Positions 54,067-61,964 of a stretch of 64,000 nucleotides of DNA are shown here, piece after piece (within the stretch, counting starts at the first letter, position 1; every line of letters starts with the position of its first letter). Both the position numbers and the translations under genes were made by a program. The DNA is from Nocardioides sp. GTDB taxonomy: Bacteria > Actinomycetota > Actinomycetes > Propionibacteriales > Nocardioidaceae. The DNA lies in NCBI GenBank assembly GCA_037045645.1, contig JBAOIH010000002.1:1-64000 (forward strand). The letters are read 5' to 3'. The notes under the pieces were generated by a model that saw only the letters and a list, made by a program, of their open reading frames with translations, had not been told where the DNA came from and made no database searches.

Positions 54067-54476
54067 GTGCGGTTTCCTGGTTGCCCGGGACCTTGCCGGG
54101 CCCGAGGCGCAGACGACCTGCTGCGGCGGTGCGACACATCGTCTGGTCACCACTGTAGGCCCGTTTTCGCCATCTGGCTCTGGCCACTTCTCTTCCATCA
54201 CGCCCATCAGGTGTCCTCCACCTGCCACTCGCACCTTCACCTCGCACCGCTCCCTCGCGCCCGCTCCGCCTTCTGCGTCCTCCCGGTCCTCGTCCCTCGC
54301 TCCCGTTCCACCCCACCTCTTCTTGCCTTCACACGCTTTGCAGATCGAGGGGAAAGGCCGCGAATCAACTCCAGGTTGACCGGATCATCCGGCCCGGAGG
54401 GGCGAGTTCTCGCGGCCGTGTGGACGGCGCCGTGGGTTGTGGCTGCTGGAGGACGGGACCGGCCGAGCGTGGTAAC
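54067..54476. other. Non-coding region upstream of transfer operon; candidate oriT and cassette 3 left end
   Basis: A 410-bp stretch with no supported gene. Before cassette 3 inserted, it faced the relaxase gene, so the origin of transfer may lie here. From about 54212 to 54337 the plus strand is strongly pyrimidine-biased (runs such as CTCCCTCG, CCTCGTCCCTCGCTCCC). A small palindrome CCGGATCATCCGG sits near 54380. The left end of cassette 3 lies somewhere between about 54340 and 54470, but I could not fix it. Confidence 0.45.
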
Positions 54477-54504
54477 TTGCACTTGTCATTGTCTAATTTA
54501 TGTT
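54477..54504 (+). promoter_or_regulatory. Promoter of cassette 3 recombinase operon
   Basis: TTGCAC (54477-54482), a 16-bp spacer and TATGTT (54499-54504) lie in an unusually AT-rich stretch, 18 bp before the GTG start at 54522. GGAGG (54513-54517) is the ribosome-binding site. Confidence 0.65.
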
Positions 54505-54521
54505 TACGGCCTGGAGGTTTC

Positions 54522-55634
54522 GTGCCGGACGTTCCGGGCGCCGTTCCGCTGTCGCTGGCCACGGGCGTGGTGCATCTGGACGAGCCAGCGGCTGTGTTCA
54601 ACGCGATGGTCGCCGGCTGGGCACGGCAGCAGAAGTCGCGGCTGCTGGGCGACTCGACGGTCGCGGCACGGCTGGCACTGGTGCGCCGGTTCGCAGCCTT
54701 CGCCGGCTCGCATCCGTGGCAGTGGACCGCGTCTGACGTCGAGGACTTCACGATGTCGCTGATGAGTGGGGGCGCGCGGTTGGCGCCCTCGACGATCCGC
54801 AGCCACCACCTGAGCTTGAAGCTGTTCTGCGACTACCTGGTCGACGGCCGCTATGACTGGGTGCGCCAGTGCGAGACCCGGTTCGAGCAGATCCCCTCGC
54901 AGGTCTGCCACGACTTCAACACCGCCGCGCACCTGGTCGAGTACGAAGGCCGACCCGAGCGGCGACCGTTCAACTACGACGAGCTGCAGAGCCTGTTCGA
55001 CTACCTCGATGACCGGGTCGAGCGGGTCGCCAGGTCGGGCCGCAAGGGCGCGCTGGCGGCGCTGCGAGATGCGCAGATGGTCAAGACCGCCTACGCCTTC
55101 GGGCTGCGTCGCCGCGAGCTGTGTTTCCTCGATGTCGCCGACCTGCGACCGAATGCGGCGATGCCACGGTGGGGGACCTATGCCGCGCTGCATGTGCGCT
55201 ACGGGAAGTCGAGCCGCGGCAGCGCGCCACGGCGCCGCACAGTGCTGGCCGTCCCGGAGTTCGACTGGGTCATCGACGGGCTACGCCAATGGGTGGAGCA
55301 GGCGCGGCCCCGGCTGGCGCCCGGGCAGCGGGGCGAGTTGTGGCTGACCGAGCGCGGGCAGCGAGTGGCGCTGAAGACGATCGATCGCCGGTTCTCAATC
55401 CTGCGTCAAGGAGCCGGGTTACCGGCCGATCTGACGTTGCACTGTCTGCGGCACTCCTACGTCACCCACCTGATCGAGTTCGGGTATCCCGAGCGGTTCG
55501 TGACCGAGCAGGTCGGCCACTCCTACGCCTCGACCACCGCGATCTACACATCGGTGTCCAACGACTTCAAGACCAAGACCCTGCAGAGCGCGCTGGCGCG
55601 CGTCTACCCAGCAGAACGAGCCGAGGAGAACTGA
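54522..55634 (+). CDS. Cassette 3 tyrosine recombinase
   Basis: A 370-residue recombinase. GTG 54522 is chosen because GGAGG precedes it by four bases and the protein then matches cassette 1 in length. Catalytic motifs: Arg in TAYAFGLRRRELCFL, basic turn GKSSRGSAPRRRTV, LTLHCLRHSYVTHLIEFG and VGHSYASTTAIYTSV with Tyr. The active site is complete and no frameshift is seen. It is the closest relative of the cassette 1 enzyme in the window. Its stop overlaps the next ATG (TGATG, 55632-55636). Confidence 0.9.
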   Translation: MPDVPGAVPLSLATGVVHLDEPAAVFNAMVAGWARQQKSRLLGDSTVAARLALVRRFAAFAGSHPWQWTASDVEDFTMSLMSGGARLAPSTIRSHHLSLKLFCDYLVDGRYDWVRQCETRFEQIPSQVCHDFNTAAHLVEYEGRPERRPFNYDELQSLFDYLDDRVERVARSGRKGALAALRDAQMVKTAYAFGLRRRELCFLDVADLRPNAAMPRWGTYAALHVRYGKSSRGSAPRRRTVLAVPEFDWVIDGLRQWVEQARPRLAPGQRGELWLTERGQRVALKTIDRRFSILRQGAGLPADLTLHCLRHSYVTHLIEFGYPERFVTEQVGHSYASTTAIYTSVSNDFKTKTLQSALARVYPAERAEEN

Positions 55635-55963
55635 TGGCGGGCAACAAGATGGTGGCGCACTGGAACCTTCGCCAAGTCATGGCCGAGCGCGGCATGTTCG
55701 CCACAACCGATCTGGTCGAGCCGCTGCACCAACGCGGGGTCGAGCTGTCGCGGCAGATGATCCACCGGGTCGTGACCAAGACGCCGCAGCGGATCAACAT
55801 CGACCTGCTCGCGGCGTTGTGCGACATCTTGGACTGCACCCCCAACGACCTCATCGAGATGCGCGTCGTGCAGGCCGCCCGCCCGGCCGCGGTCAACGAC
55901 GCCGGGCCCGGGATCGGCGACCTGAGGCCCGTCCGGACGAAGGTCCGTCGACCGGGTGAATGA
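55634..55963 (+). CDS. Cassette 3 helix-turn-helix protein
   Basis: A 109-residue protein. Core NLRQVMAERGMFATTDLVEP, LSRQMIHRVVTKTPQRINID and LLAALCDILDCTPNDLIEMR match the cassette 1 partner closely. A C-terminal extension ends in a basic patch (RPVRTKVRRPGE). ATG 55634 overlaps the recombinase stop. The stop of this gene lies inside the start of the next (8-bp overlap), keeping all three genes of the cassette coupled. Confidence 0.82.
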   Translation: MAGNKMVAHWNLRQVMAERGMFATTDLVEPLHQRGVELSRQMIHRVVTKTPQRINIDLLAALCDILDCTPNDLIEMRVVQAARPAAVNDAGPGIGDLRPVRTKVRRPGE

Positions 55964-57449
55964 CCCCGACCAATCTGGCCAGTCCAACCAGTCCAACCAG
56001 TCCAACGATGATCCGGCCTGCTGGATCTGCGACAACCAGACCAACTGGCAGCGATACGAAGTCCCACAAGGCGCGCTGTGCTTGGGCTGCGGCCGGCGAC
56101 GGCACTACCACCCGGCCGCCTGTCCGGTCTGTCGCGAGCTGCGTCCGCTGGCCTGCCTGGAGGACGAGCTCGTCGTGTGCGCCGGCTGCGCCGGCGTCCC
56201 GTCGCCCTTCGCCTGCGGCGAGTGCGGGAGCGAGGAACACCTCTATGGCAGGTATCGGTGCGCCCGCTGCTTCCTGCGCGAACGCCTCACCGCGCACCTG
56301 AGCGACCCGACCACCGGCGAGATCCACGAGCGGCTGCGGCCGCTGTTCGACATGATGGTCAACTCCGAGCGCCCCCAGACCACGATCTGGTGGCTACGCA
56401 AGAAGCCGAGCATCGGCGCCGACCTGCTGGGGCGGATGGCCCGCGGTGAGGTCGCGATCAGCCACGACACCTTCCGAGCGCTGCCGCAGCACCAGGCCCG
56501 CGGCTACCTGCGCAGCCTGCTCGCCGCAGCCGGAGTCCTCGAGCCCTTCTACCCGCACGTGGAACGCATGGAGGCCTGGCTGGAGGGGTTCCTGGGCGAG
56601 GTGCCCGAGCATCATCGAGACCTGTTGCGACGCTACGGCCGCTGGCGCGTCCTGCGTGACATGCGACGAGCCGCAACCCGAGGACGGCTGACCAGCAGCG
56701 TGGCCCACAGCGGTCGCCGTCGCGTCCGCGTCGCGGCCATGGTGCTGGCCTACTTCGACCAGCACCGGGCGACCGCGGCCGAGGCGACCCAGGCCCTCCT
56801 GGAGCGCTACATCGCCGAGTCCAGGCTCGTGATCAGTGCCGAGCACAGTTTCATCGCCTGGCTGCGCGACACCCGGATCAACACCAACCTCAAGATGCCG
56901 ACCACCAGGCGACGGACCGAACCGGAGATCACCGTCGGTGATGACCACCGCTGGGCGGTCGTCGAGCGGCTCCTGCACGACGCCAGCATCAAGCGCTACA
57001 CCCGCATCGGCGGGCTGTTCCTGCTGCTCTTCGCCCAACCCCTATCGCGGATCGTGGCGATGAAGACAAGCCAGATCAGCCACATCGACGGCGTCCTGCA
57101 CGTCACGTTCGCGACGATCCCCATCCCGATGCCGGGACCCCTGGACGCGCTCATCGTCGAGCACCTCGGCGAGCGCGGCATGAGCCTGCACGGCTCACGA
57201 GGAACGGGCTGGCTCTTCCCCGGCGGCAGCCCCGGACAGCACCTGAACACCGAGAACTTCCGATACCAGCTCGTCGCGATCGGGATGAAGCCCTACGAAG
57301 GACGCAAAGCCGCGCTGTTCCAGCTGGCTGCCGACATGCCCGCGCCCGTCCTGGGCGAACTGATCGGCATCAGCCACAACAACGCTTCTGACTGGGCCCG
57401 ACTCGCCGCACGCGACTGGCGAAGCTACATCGCCGACCGGGACCGCTGA
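55956..57449 (+). CDS. Cassette 3 zinc-ribbon protein with degenerate recombinase-like C-terminus
   Basis: A 497-residue protein. A serine/asparagine/glutamine repeat (SNQSNQSN) opens the N-terminus, followed by three CxxC pairs (CWIC/CLGC, CPVC/CAGC, CGEC/CARC). The C-terminal recombinase-like part retains FAQPLSRIVAMKTSQI, as in cassette 1. At the box II position it has EGRKAALFQLAADMP, then LIGISHNNASDWARLAA where the nucleophile Tyr would be, here a Trp. It is probably non-catalytic. GTG start 55956. Confidence 0.7.
   Translation: MNDPDQSGQSNQSNQSNDDPACWICDNQTNWQRYEVPQGALCLGCGRRRHYHPAACPVCRELRPLACLEDELVVCAGCAGVPSPFACGECGSEEHLYGRYRCARCFLRERLTAHLSDPTTGEIHERLRPLFDMMVNSERPQTTIWWLRKKPSIGADLLGRMARGEVAISHDTFRALPQHQARGYLRSLLAAAGVLEPFYPHVERMEAWLEGFLGEVPEHHRDLLRRYGRWRVLRDMRRAATRGRLTSSVAHSGRRRVRVAAMVLAYFDQHRATAAEATQALLERYIAESRLVISAEHSFIAWLRDTRINTNLKMPTTRRRTEPEITVGDDHRWAVVERLLHDASIKRYTRIGGLFLLLFAQPLSRIVAMKTSQISHIDGVLHVTFATIPIPMPGPLDALIVEHLGERGMSLHGSRGTGWLFPGGSPGQHLNTENFRYQLVAIGMKPYEGRKAALFQLAADMPAPVLGELIGISHNNASDWARLAARDWRSYIADRDR
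55979..56005 (+). repeat. Three tandem 9-bp units near the start of the cassette 3 zinc-ribbon gene
   Basis: The unit CCAGTCCAA is repeated three times in frame (55979-56005) and encodes the Ser-Asn-Gln repeat in the N-terminus. Simple repeats of this type change length by slippage. Confidence 0.8.
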
Positions 57450-57537
57450 ACGGCTATTCGCACCATCCGGATACGTTCCCTTCGCCAACTCTGTGGATGA
57501 CGACGCGCACCTGAGGGCTGGAGAGGCGGTGCGGGTC

Positions 57538-60500
57538 ATGACGGTGTCGTTGAGGCGTATGTCGGCCGGTCGCGGCTACCAGTACCTGCTGCGCTCCGTC
57601 GTCTCCGGCGACGGCAACCGATCGCTCACTACGCCGCTGACCCGCTACTACTCCGAAGCCGGTACGCCGCCCGGCCGATGGCTCGGCTCGGGGCTGCACG
57701 CTCTGGGTGGTGACCTCAAGCCGGGCATGGAGGTCACCGAGGCGCAGCTGGCGCTCTTGATCGGAATGGGCCGCGACCCGGTGACGGGGGAGCAGCTCGG
57801 GCGGGCGTACCCGACGTACAAGTCGCTGGGGGAGCGGATCCGCGAACGGGTGGACGCGCTCGACCCGGAGATGACGCTCGAGGACTGCGCCGACGAGACC
57901 GCCCGGATCGAAGCCGAGGAGGCAGCGGGCGGCGTACGCCAGGCGGTCGCTGGGTTCGACCTCACCTTCAGCGTTCCGAAGTCGGTGTCGGTCCTGTGGG
58001 GCGTCGCCGACGCGGCCACCCAAGAGCGGATCGCTGAGGCGCACCACGCGGCGGTCGCCGACGTGCTGGCGTTCTTCGAACGCGAGGTGGCAGCCACGCG
58101 AGCCGGGGTGAGCGACGGCGACGGCGCCGTCGCGCAGGTCGACGTCGCAGGGGTTGCCGCCGTGGCGTACGACCACTACGACTCCCGGGCCGGCGACCCG
58201 CAACTCCACACCCACGTGGTCGTCTCTAACAAGGTGCTGACGCCGATGGACGGGCGGTGGCGCAGCCTCGACGGACGCCCGGTCTTCGCCTCGGTCACGG
58301 CGCTCTCGGCGCACTACAACGCCGTCCTGGCTGACCGGCTGACGCGAGAGCTGGGGGTGAGGTGGGAGATGCGTCAGCGGGGGCCGGACCGGAACCCGCA
58401 GTGGGAGGTCGTTGGGGTCTCCGAGGAGCTGATCCGCGAGTTCTCCAGCCGCAGCCGGGAGATCGAGATCGCGAAGGATCGGCTGATCGCGGACTACCTG
58501 GCGGCGCACGGCCGGATGCCGTCGGAGCGCACGATCGTCGAACTGCGCGCGCAGGCGACGCTCGAAACCAGGCCGCCGAAGGAGATCCGGTCGCTTGCTG
58601 ACCTGACGGAAGAGTGGCGCGCCCGTGCCTCCCGCAGCCTCGGGACTGACGCGCCTCGGTGGGCCGCGTCCGTGGTCGGGGTCGACCTCGTCCGTCCGAT
58701 GCGGGCTGACGACATCCCGCTGCCGCTCATCGAGCGGATCGGCGGCGCCGTGGTCGAGCAGGTGAGCATCAAGCGGTCGACGTGGTCGCATTGGAACCTG
58801 ATGGCCGAGGCATCCCGGCTGACCATGCATCTGCGCTTCGAATCGGCCGAGGACCGAGAGGCCATCGTCGGCATGGTCATCGACGCCGCCCAGCTGCAGT
58901 CGGTGTCGCTCACGCCTCCCGAGCTTGCCCTCAGCCCGGAGGCCTTCACCCGTGCAGACGGAACCAGTGTGTTCCGTCCCAAGCACTCCGTGAAGTACTC
59001 GTCGCACGACGTGCTCGCTGCGGAAGACCGGCTGCTCAATCAGTCCGAAGCAGTGACTGCGCCGACCGTGAGCCCGTTGATCGTCGACCGCGTGCTCCGC
59101 CGTGTTCAGAAGCTCAGCCGCGAACAGGGTGCAGCGGTCGCGAGCATCGCGACCTCGGGCCGACAACTCGACCTGCTGGTCGGTCCCGCGGGTGCGGGGA
59201 AGACGACCACGATGCTCGCCCTTCGCCGCACCTGGTCGGCCGAGCACGGACAAGGGAGCGTCGTCGGGCTCGCCCCCTCAGCCAACGCGGCCGAGAACCT
59301 CGCGGACGAACTCGGCATCACCTGTGACAACACGGCGAAGTGGCTCCACGAGCATGAGCGCGGCAACACGGCGTACCAACTTCGGGCCGGGCAACTGGTG
59401 ATCGTCGACGAGGCCACCCTCGCAGGCACCACCACGCTCGACCGGTTGAGCACGATCGCAGCCCAGGCCGGCGCCAAGATGCTGCTCATCGGGGATGCCT
59501 ACCAACTCTCGTCAGTCGACGCCGGCGGAGCCTTCTCGCTCCTGGCATCTCGCCGCGCCGAAGCTCCAGAGCTCACCGAGATCCACCGCTTCAAGCACGG
59601 TTGGGAGAAGGAGGCGTCACTCGCACTGCGCCGCGGCGACACCGAGGTGATCGGGACGTACGCACGGAAGCAGCGCATCCACGAAGGCGACACCGACCAC
59701 ATGCTCGACGCCGCCTACGAGGCATGGCGAGCCGACAGCGCGGCCGGTCGCGCCAGCGTCCTCGTCACGGAATCGGCTCACGCGGTGCGTGCCCTCAACG
59801 AGCGTGCTCGGGCAGAGCGGCTGATGATCGACGGTGCCGAGGACGGTCGAGAGGTATGTCTGGCTGGCGACGTCCGGGCATCGGTCGGGGACCTCGTCAT
59901 CACGCGCCACAACGACCGCACCCTGGTGGCGAAGCCAGGTGGGTGGGTCAAGAACGGCGACTGCTGGCGCATCACCGACGTTCGCGGCGACGGATCCGTG
60001 GTCGTGCGGGCAGTCGGGGCGCGTCGACGCACAGTCCTCCCCGCGGCATACGTGGGGGAGCACCTTGACCTCGGGTACGCCATCACGGCGCATCGAGCTC
60101 AGGGCGTCACCGTCGACACCGCCCACGTGGTCGTGACGGCATCGACGACCAGGGAGAACCTGTATGTCTCGATGACCCGCGGCCGTCAATTCAACATCGC
60201 GTACGTCGCCCTCGACCAACCCGACGACAGCCACTCGACACCCGAGCCAGACGACGTCACCGCACGGACCGTCCTATACGGGGTTCTCCAGCACAAGGGC
60301 GCGAACCTCTCGGCTCACCAGACCATCGGGGCCGAACAGGAGGAGTACGGCGGCATCGGCCGGCTGGCTGCCGAACTCGAGACCATCGCCGCTGACGCTC
60401 AGCACGACAGGTTCGTAGAACTGCTTGCCCGTTCCGGGCTCACGCCCACGCAGCACGAGGCGCTGACGGCGTCGACCGCGTTCGGTCCGCTCTCGGCCGC

Positions 60501-61062
60501 GCTACGCAGAGCCGAGGCATACCACCACGACCTCGAGATGGTGGTCCCTCGGATCGTCGCCCAGCACACGCTGGACGATGCCGACGACATCGCTGCCGTT
60601 CTCACCCACCGGCTCACGAAGACCACCGCTCAGACCCCGCGCGGACTACGGCGCCAGCCGCACCTCATCGCCGGCCTCATCCCAGAACCGCTTGGCCCGT
60701 TGGATGAGGACGATCGTCAGGCCATCACCCAGCGTGCCGCCCTGATCGAAACCCGTGCTGGGGCGCTCGCCGAGCAGGCTATGGCGGACCGAGAGCCTTG
60801 GACTCGCCGGCTGAGCGTGTCCCAGCCCGGATCCGCGGACCAGGAGAACCGGATGGCGGGTCTCTCCACCATCGCGGCCTACCGCGACCGCTACTGCGTC
60901 ACGTCTGATCTTCCCGTCGGTGGGGGAGCGGACAGTGATGCCCAGCGTGCCGACCGCGAACGGGCACTCCAAGCCCTCCGCCGCGCTGAGCAGCTTCGTG
61001 GCGAGAGCCCGCAGCCAGGTTGGGCCGTCAGCGTGGAGGCACAAGCCCTTGCCGCGCCATAG
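57538..61062 (+). CDS. traA: MobF relaxase with TraI-type helicase domain
   Basis: A 1174-residue relaxase of the TrwC/TraI class. ATG 57538 (MTVSLRRMSAGRGYQYLLRSV) is preferred over GTG 57493 because homologues start MTVS. N-terminal relaxase: Tyr in TRYYSEAGTPPGR near residue 35, FSVPKSVSVLWGVAD, and the metal-binding histidines in DPQLHTHVVVSNK (H224, H226). The helicase has Walker A GPAGAGKTT near residue 549, VIVDEATLAG and YAITAHRAQGVTVDTAHVV. It nicks oriT and unwinds DNA in transfer. The putative oriT is upstream, beyond cassette 3. Confidence 0.93.
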   Translation: MTVSLRRMSAGRGYQYLLRSVVSGDGNRSLTTPLTRYYSEAGTPPGRWLGSGLHALGGDLKPGMEVTEAQLALLIGMGRDPVTGEQLGRAYPTYKSLGERIRERVDALDPEMTLEDCADETARIEAEEAAGGVRQAVAGFDLTFSVPKSVSVLWGVADAATQERIAEAHHAAVADVLAFFEREVAATRAGVSDGDGAVAQVDVAGVAAVAYDHYDSRAGDPQLHTHVVVSNKVLTPMDGRWRSLDGRPVFASVTALSAHYNAVLADRLTRELGVRWEMRQRGPDRNPQWEVVGVSEELIREFSSRSREIEIAKDRLIADYLAAHGRMPSERTIVELRAQATLETRPPKEIRSLADLTEEWRARASRSLGTDAPRWAASVVGVDLVRPMRADDIPLPLIERIGGAVVEQVSIKRSTWSHWNLMAEASRLTMHLRFESAEDREAIVGMVIDAAQLQSVSLTPPELALSPEAFTRADGTSVFRPKHSVKYSSHDVLAAEDRLLNQSEAVTAPTVSPLIVDRVLRRVQKLSREQGAAVASIATSGRQLDLLVGPAGAGKTTTMLALRRTWSAEHGQGSVVGLAPSANAAENLADELGITCDNTAKWLHEHERGNTAYQLRAGQLVIVDEATLAGTTTLDRLSTIAAQAGAKMLLIGDAYQLSSVDAGGAFSLLASRRAEAPELTEIHRFKHGWEKEASLALRRGDTEVIGTYARKQRIHEGDTDHMLDAAYEAWRADSAAGRASVLVTESAHAVRALNERARAERLMIDGAEDGREVCLAGDVRASVGDLVITRHNDRTLVAKPGGWVKNGDCWRITDVRGDGSVVVRAVGARRRTVLPAAYVGEHLDLGYAITAHRAQGVTVDTAHVVVTASTTRENLYVSMTRGRQFNIAYVALDQPDDSHSTPEPDDVTARTVLYGVLQHKGANLSAHQTIGAEQEEYGGIGRLAAELETIAADAQHDRFVELLARSGLTPTQHEALTASTAFGPLSAALRRAEAYHHDLEMVVPRIVAQHTLDDADDIAAVLTHRLTKTTAQTPRGLRRQPHLIAGLIPEPLGPLDEDDRQAITQRAALIETRAGALAEQAMADREPWTRRLSVSQPGSADQENRMAGLSTIAAYRDRYCVTSDLPVGGGADSDAQRADRERALQALRRAEQLRGESPQPGWAVSVEAQALAAP

Positions 61063-61140
61063 CCGTCCATACCGTTGAGTTCTCCACAGTTGCCGGCACT
61101 GGGTGAGTGTCCCCGGGCGTGCGAGACGTAGTCGTGGAGC

Positions 61141-61512
61141 ATGTTGCTCTTGATCGCGATCCCAGTCTTCGTGGCCGTAGCCGCCTTCCAGCGCTACCTC
61201 GCCACCTATGCCCCGACGAACATCCTGATCCGACGCGTTGGTTGTTCGCCGGCTCGATTCCGGACCGCGACAAGGCTCGCCGCGCTCGCGGTCGTCCTTC
61301 TCCTGGCCATGCGCGGCGTTCAGGTCTGCGTCAGCGCCGGTAGGCCCGCCTGGCTCAATCTCGTCGCTCTCGTGCTTGCGTGGGACGCCATCAAGATCGG
61401 GTGCAGCGCTATTGGCGTGGCCCTGCGCAGCCTCGTTGGCCGTACCGACCGTCAGTCGGCCCGCATCGACGCCCACACGGCATCGGGGCTCGTAGGATCG
61501 TCACGTGTCTGA
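61141..61512 (+). CDS. Small membrane protein downstream of relaxase
   Basis: A 123-residue protein with three hydrophobic segments (MLLLIAIPVFVAVAAF, LAALAVVLLLAMRGVQVCVS and LNLVALVLAWDAIKIGCSAIG) and a basic C-terminal tail. It lies 78 bp after the relaxase gene and overlaps the next gene's GTG by eight bases. No family recognised; its location next to traA in actinobacterial elements suggests an accessory transfer role. Confidence 0.6.
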   Translation: MLLLIAIPVFVAVAAFQRYLATYAPTNILIRRVGCSPARFRTATRLAALAVVLLLAMRGVQVCVSAGRPAWLNLVALVLAWDAIKIGCSAIGVALRSLVGRTDRQSARIDAHTASGLVGSSRV

Positions 61513-61819
61513 CGACCTCTCGCTGTTCGGTGACGACGAGCGCCCCGAACCTCCCGCCCAGGCATCGGCTCCCGCGCCCGCGGCGGACTGGCAGGTCGAC
61601 CTTCTGCGGAAGGCACTCAACGCCCGGGGCCTGACGTCGATGGCCGAGCGGCAACAGGCCATCGAGACGGCGGCCGGCCGGGCCGTGGAATCTCTGCGGG
61701 CCCTCACCCACGATGAGGCCCTGTCGGTCCTGAACCGGCTGGGTCCGGCGCCGACCAAACCGACGGCGTCCTCGTCGTGGGACGACCGCGATGAAGACAC
61801 CTGGTTAGACCGGCTCTGA
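61505..61819 (+). CDS. Small acidic protein, unknown function
   Basis: A 104-residue acidic protein. The start is GTG 61505 (MSDDLSLFGDDERPEPPAQ) and a helical core ADWQVDLLRKALNARGLTSM is followed by QQAIETAAGRAVESLRAL and a low-complexity acidic tail (WDDRDEDTWLDRL). The helical core resembles the small C-terminal helper domains found next to relaxases, but no function is shown. It overlaps the upstream membrane-protein gene. Confidence 0.6.
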   Translation: MSDDLSLFGDDERPEPPAQASAPAPAADWQVDLLRKALNARGLTSMAERQQAIETAAGRAVESLRALTHDEALSVLNRLGPAPTKPTASSSWDDRDEDTWLDRL

Positions 61820-61964
61820 TCCGCCCCTGTCCGGTCGGCCGCGCCTCCAGATGCTCCGGATGCGCCCTGAGAAGATCACGAAGGTGCCGAGACACCGCTG
61901 GTGGAGCGGAGCTGTCGGTGGGTTCGCGTAGCGTTCGTGGACTGTCAATCAGGAGGTTCGATCG

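Larger units (their letters stand above)
54400..57490. mobile_element. Recombinase cassette 3 (Tn554-like), upstream of relaxase gene
   Basis: Three overlapping plus-strand genes of the same kind and order as in cassettes 1 and 2 (recombinase 370 residues, helix-turn-helix 109, zinc-ribbon 497), about 3.1 kb. It sits between the start of the leftward transfer operon and the relaxase gene, without visibly breaking a gene. Ends are approximate: no terminal repeats, and no shared ten-base string as in cassettes 1 and 2. Confidence 0.65.

Noticed and set aside
57454..59253. A 599-residue minus-strand open frame over the relaxase gene
   Set aside because: Antisense shadow; the plus strand has all MobF and helicase motifs.
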